From assembly GCA_016194635.1 (NCBI GenBank), contig JACQBC010000030.1, forward strand, positions 1 to 64,000: DNA of 64,000 bases, read 5' to 3'. The number at the start of each line of letters is the position of its first letter. Within the stretch, counting starts at the first letter, position 1. Position numbers and translations under genes: made by a program. This document shows positions 45,957-53,775 of this stretch, in pieces. The notes under the pieces were generated by a model. It made no database searches and was not told where the DNA came from. It worked only from the letters and a program-made list of their open reading frames with translations. The DNA comes from Gammaproteobacteria bacterium (GTDB lineage Bacteria > Pseudomonadota > Gammaproteobacteria > UBA6429 > Thiohalophilaceae).

Positions 45957-46343
45957 TTAGCGCGGTGGAGCGCGCAGGGGAGGTGTGGAATTAAAATGTA
46001 GTTGCGAGGGAAAGACATAACGTATAGCAACCCGCCGGACTCGGAGCACGGTAGGTACAAGCAGGCATATTGCTACAAGTAGTACGATGGCGGGCAACAC
46101 GATAGTGGTGTAAAAATTCAACAAGCCTTCCGGCGCCGGTTGCTGCACCGTGACATCCTGCCGGTGCGATTCGTCCGTAAAATGTTGGGGGCTGTATTGG
46201 TCGACCACTGAATACGCGGTATTGTGTAGCGGGTGATGGATATGTATGTGCGAAGGGAACCAGGTCAACGCTAAAAAGCTCACCACCAGCAACCATCCTA
46301 TGGCCTGATTAGTGATACCCCTGCCTCGCCAGCCTGCTGTCAT
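45957..46343 (-). CDS. Small His-rich membrane protein next to the efflux operon
   Basis: A 128-residue protein with two membrane helices (about 13-29 and 80-100). The loop between them is on the periplasmic side if the N-terminus is cytoplasmic, and it contains FPSHIHIHHPLHNT plus HFTDESHR, a cluster of His that could bind metal. The C-terminus ends TPPLRAPPR, a tail often seen in small proteins encoded before heavy-metal efflux operons. It lies 105 bases upstream of the outer-membrane channel gene. Function is inferred only from the His cluster and position. Confidence 0.7.
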   Translation of the reverse strand: MTAGWRGRGITNQAIGWLLVVSFLALTWFPSHIHIHHPLHNTAYSVVDQYSPQHFTDESHRQDVTVQQPAPEGLLNFYTTIVLPAIVLLVAICLLVPTVLRVRRVAIRYVFPSQLHFNSTPPLRAPPR

Positions 46344-46412
46344 AGGATATGACGTCCCTAAACTTTGATAAACATAACGCCAGCACTATATACCGGGATT
46401 ACACCCTAAACA

Positions 46413-46440
46413 ATAGCCCCTCACCAAGAGAAGAGGCTAT
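46413..46440 (-). terminator. Weak rho-independent terminator after the DUF4139 gene
   Basis: On the minus strand ATAGCCTC (46440-46433) can pair with GGGGCTAT (46420-46413) including one G-T pair, around a 12-base loop, followed by TGTTTAG. It lies 24 bases after the stop of the DUF4139 gene and before the His-rich gene. The U-tract is poor, so termination may be partial. Confidence 0.4.
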
Positions 46441-46463
46441 CTCTAGTAAAGCTGCTCTACAAT

Positions 46464-47918
46464 TTAATAACGGCACTGCACCCGGTATTTTAAGATGGCA
46501 TTACCATTGGCGGGCACCGCGATCTTCCACAGCGCCGTGTGCGCCGCGGCTTTTTCATGTTTATAGGTTTCATTCATGATCCGCCAGTCACCCGGAATAG
46601 GTTCTTGTAGGTTTACCGTCACGGCCTCGGCCTTGGCATTTTTAATCTTGATCTCATAGGCGCTTTCATAGATGTACACACGGCTGGTACCGCTGTCGGT
46701 ACGCTTAAAGTCGGTTTGTTTTTTATCAGCGGTGACGTCGAAGGCATTGCCCAGTTTTAATTTTAGGGTTTCATTCTTGGGGGTATGATCGATCTGATCC
46801 TCACCGATGAATTGCGCGTTGCCGCTTTTATCACGCTTATACACCCGCACCACGCCCTTGGGTAAGGGCAAACCTAAATGCGACGGCTGTGTATTCTCCA
46901 GAGTGACAAACACCTCGAACTTCAGTTTTTGTCCCAGCTCGCCGTAACTGGCGCTGTAGTAATAGTCATTGCCGTGCAATACCAATTCCTTGCTGACCGG
47001 TACTTGCGTGGCCGAGAGCAAGGCCACTTGTTTGGTTTGATTATCCGCGAGGCTGGTGGGACGGTTGAGGGTATACAAATGATATTCGAATAACGACTCT
47101 TCCGACATTTCCCTTGTGCGTTTGGACGCTTCCTGCACCACCCCCATTGACGCGGCTTTAGCCAAAACCATATCTTCCCGGACCCGGTTCACGTCCCCCG
47201 CCACCAGTTGCAATGTCGCATTGGGATAAGCACTGCCGCTGGTATTGGTCAAGGTCACCCAACCGTTCAAATCCAAGGTTTTATCATCGGGACTCAACTC
47301 GGCGACATAATCCGCCTTCCACGCCAGGCCGCCGGTTAAATAGGACAGTTCGAGTTGTTGCGCACTGGCGACATCATTCTCCAGGGTCACGACCAGGGTA
47401 GGATGGTCGCGTAAATTCGCCGGGACGTGATCGAATACTGGTCGGCCGGGGACACCGGTTTCGATCCGATCACCGATCTTAAGCACAGTGCCATTGGCCA
47501 CGCTCAATACCTCGGCCGATTCCAACGTTTCAACCCCGGTCGCGGGGTTGGTGCGGATCACCCGGATCATCTGCCCCACGGACTTTTCGAGCAGTTTCTG
47601 CGGGGTTAACAGGTCAAAATCGAAGTTTTGCTCTAACAGGTGTAAGGCGGCGGGATGACTGATGGAACGTAATTGCGCGGTCTCGGGGCGCAATTTGCCG
47701 CTGACATCGCGTAACGCCAGTGTGCGCAGGCCCGTGTCGAGCGTTATGCGACGTATATCCTTCACCAGGGCCAGGTCTTCGTTGTAAATTGTGATGGCCA
47801 CGGAGCTTTGATCGGCCAGGGTACTGCGTTGTTCATCAGCCACTACGTAACGGGTTATTCCAGCGGCGAATAAACCGGCAACGACTAGGGTGGCGGCGCT
47901 GTGATTTTTGATTAACAT
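46464..47918 (-). CDS. DUF4139 domain protein, exported
   Basis: A 484-residue protein with an N-terminal signal peptide (about 8-28, ending VVADE). The DUF4139 region, mostly beta-strands, fills the rest: VAITIYNEDLALVKDIRRIT near the start, GGLAWKADYVAELSPDDKTL with LNGWVTLTNTSG in the middle, and GDWRIMNETYKHEKAAAHTA near the end. The family is exported and of unknown function. It is divergent from the DUF2298 genes across a 113-base gap. Confidence 0.88.
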   Translation of the reverse strand: MLIKNHSAATLVVAGLFAAGITRYVVADEQRSTLADQSSVAITIYNEDLALVKDIRRITLDTGLRTLALRDVSGKLRPETAQLRSISHPAALHLLEQNFDFDLLTPQKLLEKSVGQMIRVIRTNPATGVETLESAEVLSVANGTVLKIGDRIETGVPGRPVFDHVPANLRDHPTLVVTLENDVASAQQLELSYLTGGLAWKADYVAELSPDDKTLDLNGWVTLTNTSGSAYPNATLQLVAGDVNRVREDMVLAKAASMGVVQEASKRTREMSEESLFEYHLYTLNRPTSLADNQTKQVALLSATQVPVSKELVLHGNDYYYSASYGELGQKLKFEVFVTLENTQPSHLGLPLPKGVVRVYKRDKSGNAQFIGEDQIDHTPKNETLKLKLGNAFDVTADKKQTDFKRTDSGTSRVYIYESAYEIKIKNAKAEAVTVNLQEPIPGDWRIMNETYKHEKAAAHTALWKIAVPANGNAILKYRVQCRY

Positions 47919-48031
47919 AGGTATTCCCTCAGATATTTTATGAATAAAAGTTATAACATGCTGCTAACAATACGAGGTTAAACCGTACCATGCCAGTCGC
48001 ATTGACTACATTTTACAAATAAGATACATCC

Positions 48032-50017
48032 ATGAGTTTCCTCTATTTGGGCGCCACGCTGATGTTGCTAGTGGTTAACCTGGCGGCATTATCCCTTGGG
48101 TTGCGTTGCTGGTTACCCCATTACCTGCTCGCCAAGGCGGTGGGCCTGGTGGGTCTGTGCCTGCTGGGGTTTTTTATCGAGCATTTTATCGGCCTGGGTA
48201 ACATCACCTGGCTGTGGCCGATCAGTACGCTGATTTCTCTCACCGTGCTTTATCAACAACGTGAGGTTTTTATCACCCGCCTATGGCGGCAAGAATTAGT
48301 GTTTGTACTGGCGCTATTGGCGGCCCTGGCCTGGAAATTTTCCTTTCCGGATATCGATAGCCATTCCGAACAACTCACCGACCTGGCCTTTATCAGCAGT
48401 TACCTCTCCGGTGAGACCTTGCCGCCCACCGATTATTGGTTGCCCAGCCAACGCTTAAATATGTATTACGCCTTTCAGCATTACGCGGCGGCACTGCTGG
48501 GTCGGGGTTTGGGTTTATCTCCGGGCTATACCATGAACCTGGCAATTGCATTGATGCTAGCGCTATTAGCCAGCTTGGTCTGGTTTGTCGCCAGCCAGTA
48601 TTGTCATAGGCGCAGCTCAAGAGTGTTGTTGCTGATCGCGGTGATGGCCGGTGGCACCGGTATCGCACCGCTGACACATTTTATCCTGCCCCAATCCGAT
48701 CAAGATAAAGCCTTTAACGCCATGAGCAACCTCTGGGCTAATACCCGTTTTGCCGGCATGTACGATGAACACACGCAGGACACGCCCCTGGGACGGATTT
48801 TATTTTCCCCCCCGAGCAGCGCGCCAACCGAAGCCCGGGACCTGCCGCTGGAAACCATCGGTTATCTCGTCCTGTTGGGGGATTTCCATCCTCCCTTGGG
48901 CGGTTTCTTATTATTGTTGATTGCCTTAAGTTGCATCGTGGTGCTCGACACCGCAGCGGCAGGGAGTTCATCGCGCGTATTACAAATGATCCTGACCGCC
49001 ACCGTACCGGTAACGCTGATTACCAATACCTGGGTATTCCCCCTGCAAGCGGTATTAGTGTGCGCATGGGTGGTACAACGCTATTTAGCGAAAGCGCCGC
49101 TGGAGTGGCGCGCGTTATTGTCCGGCGCGGTCGTCAGCAGCGTGTTGATCTATCCATTTTTAACGCCGTTCGCAACCCACGCCTTGCACACCCCCTTGCG
49201 CTGGGTAACCAGCGTTGATCACACACCGTTGGATCGTTTCATCGCGATCCACTGGCCGGAATTGGTGCTGTTGCTGCTGGCGGCAATCACCGCCTACCGA
49301 CAACGTCGTTACCGTGGGTGGGTGATCGTGTTCGGCGGATTATTAATACTGACAGAGCTCATTTATGTCGATGACCCCTTGGGCGGAAAATACAACCGGT
49401 TTAATTCCACGCTCAAATGGTGGTCGTGGTTGTATCCCGCCATCGTGGTACTATTCGGCGCGCAACTGCTCGCCGCGCAACGTTGGCAACGCAATCTAAC
49501 GCTGCTAGTTCTCGTATTGATCGCCAGTTTTAGTTTCGATATGGCCCGTTATTGGCTTTATGCGAATAAATCCGCGCTGGGGAAACTTGACGGTCACGCC
49601 TGGTTAAGCGCCGACCCGGTCAGCGGCGCAATGTTGCAGTGGCTGCGCGTCATGCCCAAGGGCATTGTACTGGAAGGACTGGACGGGGGCGCCTATACAC
49701 CCCGCTCGGCGCTGGCGTTATTCGCCGCTAAACCTTCGCTAACCGGATGGCCGGACCACGAAGCGCAATGGCGCGGCAACCCCTCCGAGATCCTGCAGAA
49801 TGCAAATACCGCGCAGGCCTTCTACCGCGGTGAGTTGACCTCGGCGGTTACATGGTTAAGCGGCCAACAGGTTCGCTACATCATTTGGAATAAACGTGAT
49901 CAAGACAGCCATCCCACCGCGTGGCGTCGGATCCACGCACAAATCCAATCTGAGTATTATTGGAAGCCGTTTTGGCAGCAAGGCGATGTCGAACTTGGCA
50001 TTTGGTTTAGAAAATAA
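48032..50017 (+). CDS. DUF2298 (YYY) polytopic membrane protein 1
   Basis: A 661-residue protein with about 14 hydrophobic segments. DUF2298 hallmarks are seen: HSEQLTDLAFISSYLSGETL, PPTDYWLPSQRLNMYYAFQH followed by YAAAL, and near the end GGKYNRFNSTLKWWSWLYPA. These resemble the YYY membrane proteins described mainly from Chloroflexi and archaea, which are thought to be glycosyltransferase-like. A soluble-like C-terminal part (about 520-661) follows. It lies 17 bases before a close paralogue. Role in surface polysaccharide or protein glycosylation is a guess from the adjacent GT39 gene. Confidence 0.83.
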   Translation: MSFLYLGATLMLLVVNLAALSLGLRCWLPHYLLAKAVGLVGLCLLGFFIEHFIGLGNITWLWPISTLISLTVLYQQREVFITRLWRQELVFVLALLAALAWKFSFPDIDSHSEQLTDLAFISSYLSGETLPPTDYWLPSQRLNMYYAFQHYAAALLGRGLGLSPGYTMNLAIALMLALLASLVWFVASQYCHRRSSRVLLLIAVMAGGTGIAPLTHFILPQSDQDKAFNAMSNLWANTRFAGMYDEHTQDTPLGRILFSPPSSAPTEARDLPLETIGYLVLLGDFHPPLGGFLLLLIALSCIVVLDTAAAGSSSRVLQMILTATVPVTLITNTWVFPLQAVLVCAWVVQRYLAKAPLEWRALLSGAVVSSVLIYPFLTPFATHALHTPLRWVTSVDHTPLDRFIAIHWPELVLLLLAAITAYRQRRYRGWVIVFGGLLILTELIYVDDPLGGKYNRFNSTLKWWSWLYPAIVVLFGAQLLAAQRWQRNLTLLVLVLIASFSFDMARYWLYANKSALGKLDGHAWLSADPVSGAMLQWLRVMPKGIVLEGLDGGAYTPRSALALFAAKPSLTGWPDHEAQWRGNPSEILQNANTAQAFYRGELTSAVTWLSGQQVRYIIWNKRDQDSHPTAWRRIHAQIQSEYYWKPFWQQGDVELGIWFRK

Positions 50018-50034
50018 CCCAGGATATTACCATT

Positions 50035-52050
50035 ATGTATTTTATTTACTTAACACTCACGCTCGCATTACTGATGCTAAATTTGGCGGGCCTGACGTTA
50101 TTAACCCGCCGTTTCGTCCCCAGCTTGGCCTTGGCGCGCGCGGTGGGGATCATCGGTTTTTGTTTGCTGATGTTTTTTATAGAACACTTTATCGGCTTGG
50201 GACGTCTTAACTGGGTATGGCCGATCACCACGCTGCTGAGCGCTTACCTACTGCTGCAGCAACGTGCGGAACTGCGCGTCGGTGGATTCTGGAAAACCGA
50301 ATTAATATTTTACGGCTTATTCATTTACATATTTGCCTGGAGATTTTGTTTTCCAAGTATTTATCCGTCCTCCGAACACGTCACCGATTTATATTTCATT
50401 GCTAATTATTTCGACGGCACAACCTTACCGCCCCTGGATCATTGGTATCCGCCGCATCGGTTTAACATCTATTATGCCTTCCAACATTATGCCGCGGCCT
50501 TGATGGGCCGGATCTTTGCGCTTGACCCAGGCACAACGTATAACATCGCGTTTGCGCTGATCTTAGCCCTACCCGCCGCGCTCGCCTGGGAATTCACCGG
50601 GCATTACCTCAAAGCAATTTGGATCCGCGCGGTCTTACTGGTCGCACTGGTGAGTGGTGGTACCGGCATGACACCGTTATTGTTTTTCGTGCAGCCGCTC
50701 GCCCCCAATCTTAATACCCATCAACTGGCGGGGGCCTTGAGCGAACGTATCGTCACCGGCCAACGTTTTATCGGCTTGATGGATCAACGCACCACCGCCC
50801 CTATCGGCTTGGCATTATTTCCGCGCTTTAACCCCGCCGATAAACCCAACCCCAGCTTTGAACCCCTCGAGCTACCCGAAGAAACCTACGGCTACCAAAT
50901 TTTTCTCGGCGATTATCATCCCCCCTCCGGAGGATTCTTTTTGTTACTGCTGGCCCTGGCCCTGATCGCCGCGATTGAAAACCAGCGCATTGGCCGCATC
51001 GGTCAACCGCTGCTGGCCGCCACCCTGCCGGTATTAATGGTCACCAATACCTGGGTATTACCTTTGCAGGGTATCTTGATCGGTGCGTGGTTGGCGTACC
51101 GTTACTGGCAGAAAAATCCACCGGATTGGATTGGACTGGTGGCCGGGGGTAGCGTGGCCTTGGTATTGGTATATCCGTTCTTAAGCGGCTTTGTCACTAA
51201 CGTTCAAACCACCTCCATACGTTTCGTCACAATGATCAATCATACCCCGCTGAGCCGTTTTATCGGCATGCACTGGCCGTTGTTACTCTTGGTCTTGTTC
51301 GGTTTATTAAACCCGCAGCAGCGCCGTTTCAGCATAAGCCTGGCCATCGTCTTTGCGGCGCTGCTGCTGATCTCCGAGTTCGTGTATGTCGATGACCCCA
51401 GCGGTGGTAAATACGAACGCACCAATACTACGATGAAATGGTGGGGTTGGATCTGGACCGGGGGTCTAATCAGTCTAGGCACGTTGGGTTCGAGCAGTCG
51501 CGTGCGCTGGATCCGCTGGGGCACTATCGCGATAGTATTATTGATCAGCACGGCGGTACTCGATCTGAGCCGCTATTTCGTTTTAATGGACAAAAACGAC
51601 ATGGGTTACCTGGCCGGTCATCATTGGCTCACCCAAGACCCCACCCAAGCCGCGCTGGTGAATTTTTTACAGACGGAACCTAACGGTATCGTATTGGAAA
51701 ATCAATACGGGGATTCCTATGACAATACAACGCTGTATGCCCTGTTCAGCGGCAAACCCGCGCTGATGGGTTGGCCCGCGCATTTGATTACTTGGCGTCG
51801 CAATGTCATCGATGTCTATCCGATGAAGGAACGTATCCAAACCTTTTACGCGGGCAACCTCGCCGACAGTCTGGCATGGCTGCAAGCCAACCACGTGCGC
51901 TATATCGTCTGGAGCCCCGACGATAACAAAGATCCGCAAGCCTTTGTGCGCGTACAACAACAGATCAGCAACGGTTATCACTGGCAGGTATTTTACGACA
52001 CCGGCACCTATCGCGTCGGCGTGTGGATCGCCAATCAACCGACCTCGTAA
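50035..52050 (+). CDS. DUF2298 (YYY) polytopic membrane protein 2
   Basis: A 671-residue paralogue of the preceding protein with the same order of motifs: SEHVTDLYFIANYFDGTTLP, PLDHWYPPHRFNIYYAFQHY followed by AAALMGR, the shared YPFLSGFVTNVQTTSIRFVT/HTPLSRFIGMHW segment (HTPLDRFIAIHW in copy 1), and VYVDDPSGGKYERTNTTMKW. The similarity over the whole length shows a tandem duplication. Copy 2 is 17 bases downstream and converges on the GT39 gene, whose stop is 55 bases away. Confidence 0.83.
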   Translation: MYFIYLTLTLALLMLNLAGLTLLTRRFVPSLALARAVGIIGFCLLMFFIEHFIGLGRLNWVWPITTLLSAYLLLQQRAELRVGGFWKTELIFYGLFIYIFAWRFCFPSIYPSSEHVTDLYFIANYFDGTTLPPLDHWYPPHRFNIYYAFQHYAAALMGRIFALDPGTTYNIAFALILALPAALAWEFTGHYLKAIWIRAVLLVALVSGGTGMTPLLFFVQPLAPNLNTHQLAGALSERIVTGQRFIGLMDQRTTAPIGLALFPRFNPADKPNPSFEPLELPEETYGYQIFLGDYHPPSGGFFLLLLALALIAAIENQRIGRIGQPLLAATLPVLMVTNTWVLPLQGILIGAWLAYRYWQKNPPDWIGLVAGGSVALVLVYPFLSGFVTNVQTTSIRFVTMINHTPLSRFIGMHWPLLLLVLFGLLNPQQRRFSISLAIVFAALLLISEFVYVDDPSGGKYERTNTTMKWWGWIWTGGLISLGTLGSSSRVRWIRWGTIAIVLLISTAVLDLSRYFVLMDKNDMGYLAGHHWLTQDPTQAALVNFLQTEPNGIVLENQYGDSYDNTTLYALFSGKPALMGWPAHLITWRRNVIDVYPMKERIQTFYAGNLADSLAWLQANHVRYIVWSPDDNKDPQAFVRVQQQISNGYHWQVFYDTGTYRVGVWIANQPTS

Positions 52051-52104
52051 ATCAAGTCCACATTGTTTGCACAATGTTGGTAATTTTTTAAACCGGCCAA
52101 GGGA

Positions 52105-53640
52105 TTACTTGGCCAACGTATCAACAACCGCTGGCAAGGGCCCATAACGCTGGTCCATGTAACACTCCTTATCCGGCAACCAGCTAGGAATACGATAATA
52201 GTTGCGCCGCACTTCGGCCAATACCGTGTCACGGTACAAGGGATAATTAAATCCCGTCCCCAATCCCAAATGGAACTGAGTGCCCTCGAAGGGGATAATA
52301 ATGTGCTCAAAACTGCGAAAATATTTGGCATAATTCTCAATATCGGCGTCTTTGTCTAAGATGGCCATGGGCTTACCATCGAATTGACGAAAATCGGTGA
52401 GCATGTCGTCTTGCCGGCCGTGATACGACCCCGGACCGATCACCAACACCGGTTTTTTATCCGCAAACGCCAGTACCGCCGCGGCGGAATAACTCGGATT
52501 CGCCAGTGGAAAGTTATGCCGGTAAGGCTCGACCACGTTTAGCAAGGCCTTGGTGTGCATCGACGATACCAAGTCTTGATAAATACCGGGATGGCCGCGA
52601 AAACTAGCGGGTATGGTTGACAAGATAATAATAAACACCACTAAGAAGACCAAACTGAAGCCCCACATAAAATGGAAACAGACACGCAACTGACCGTAAC
52701 TCAAGAACACAGCCAGGGCGACAAATAAAAACGGATAGAAACTCAAGATCCAATGTCCACCCACCGATTTACCCATGGCAATCACCATGAATAATAAAAT
52801 CGGCACCAAGAACAGCACCAGAAACAACCCGAGGCCGTCTTGTTTAATGGTTTTAATCAGCTGACTTGGGCTGCGCCACAGGTAATACAACACCGGCGGG
52901 GTCATGATGACCAGCAACAGCAATAAATATTTGCCGAAGGTGATCAATGAAAAGGCAAAATCGGCGGTACGATTTTGTAAATTAAATAAATAATTATCCC
53001 AACAATGTTGATAATTCCATAACAGATTTAGACCAATAAACGGCACCACGCCCAGGATTAGCCATAATAGTCCGCGATAGGGCCGCCAACCACGGCGCAC
53101 GAACAACACGATATATAACAGGTATGCGATCCCGAGCAAGCCGGCGAAAAACTTGGAGATAAACGCCAAGCCCAGGCAAATACCGGTTAACCAATACCAA
53201 CCCCCTTGGTCACGGCGCTGGGCACGGTAGAAACACCACGCTGATACAAACGACCAGAAGATCAAAGGGGTGTCGGTGGTGATCAAGGGCACGAACAGGT
53301 TGACCGGCGCCATCCAATATAAACCCGCCGCCAATACCGCTAACATTTCGCCGCGCTTGCGCACGTAATAATAAATCGCCAGACCGATTAAGGTCGTGGT
53401 AATGATCGTCGGCAGGCGTAACCAGCCGATCGCATCGCTAACGTGCAACAAACCGGTGAGCCACCAGCCCACCATCGGCGGATGGTCGTAATAACCAAAA
53501 TCGGGATAACGGCCCCATAACACGAAGTAGGCCTCGTCGCCGGTAACCGGCACCCAAAATGCGATAACCAGTTTAATCACCAAGCTGATGAGGATCAGTC
53601 CCCAAAAAGCCTGGCGTTCGTTCAATCGAGCTAACAGCAT
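52105..53640 (-). CDS. GT39-family (ArnT/PMT-like) glycosyltransferase
   Basis: A 511-residue polytopic inner-membrane protein with 11-13 helices. The first periplasmic loop has the acidic catalytic motif GDEAYFVLWGRYPDFGYYDH followed by PPMVGWW, and a TDTPL piece follows. This is the layout of polyprenyl-phosphate-sugar dependent glycosyltransferases (family 39, PF13231). It could transfer a sugar to lipid A, a protein or another lipid; the acceptor is not evident. It converges with the DUF2298 pair and is divergent from valS. Confidence 0.88.
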   Translation of the reverse strand: MLLARLNERQAFWGLILISLVIKLVIAFWVPVTGDEAYFVLWGRYPDFGYYDHPPMVGWWLTGLLHVSDAIGWLRLPTIITTTLIGLAIYYYVRKRGEMLAVLAAGLYWMAPVNLFVPLITTDTPLIFWSFVSAWCFYRAQRRDQGGWYWLTGICLGLAFISKFFAGLLGIAYLLYIVLFVRRGWRPYRGLLWLILGVVPFIGLNLLWNYQHCWDNYLFNLQNRTADFAFSLITFGKYLLLLLVIMTPPVLYYLWRSPSQLIKTIKQDGLGLFLVLFLVPILLFMVIAMGKSVGGHWILSFYPFLFVALAVFLSYGQLRVCFHFMWGFSLVFLVVFIIILSTIPASFRGHPGIYQDLVSSMHTKALLNVVEPYRHNFPLANPSYSAAAVLAFADKKPVLVIGPGSYHGRQDDMLTDFRQFDGKPMAILDKDADIENYAKYFRSFEHIIIPFEGTQFHLGLGTGFNYPLYRDTVLAEVRRNYYRIPSWLPDKECYMDQRYGPLPAVVDTLAK

Positions 53641-53733
53641 GCGGATAGGGTGTGGGTGGGCATCGGCCCTAATGGTAGCAGAACTCGCTGATCTCTACCC
53701 CACTGGGTGCGGCGGTTTGGGAAAATTTAAGGT

Positions 53734-53739
53734 TATAAT
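53734..53739 (+). promoter_or_regulatory. Candidate -10 box of the valS promoter
   Basis: TATAAT sits 36 bases before the valS GTG start in the 135-base gap between the divergent GT39 and valS genes. No good -35 is seen at the matching distance (best is GGCGGT at 53711), so the assignment rests on the perfect -10 and its position. Confidence 0.4.
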
Positions 53740-53775
53740 ACGCCACTCCTACATTGTTGACAAAGACACTCGCCC

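Noticed and set aside
48001-48031. TTGACT as a -35 box for the DUF2298 genes
   Set aside because: A matching -10 would fall on or just before the start codon, leaving no room for a leader.
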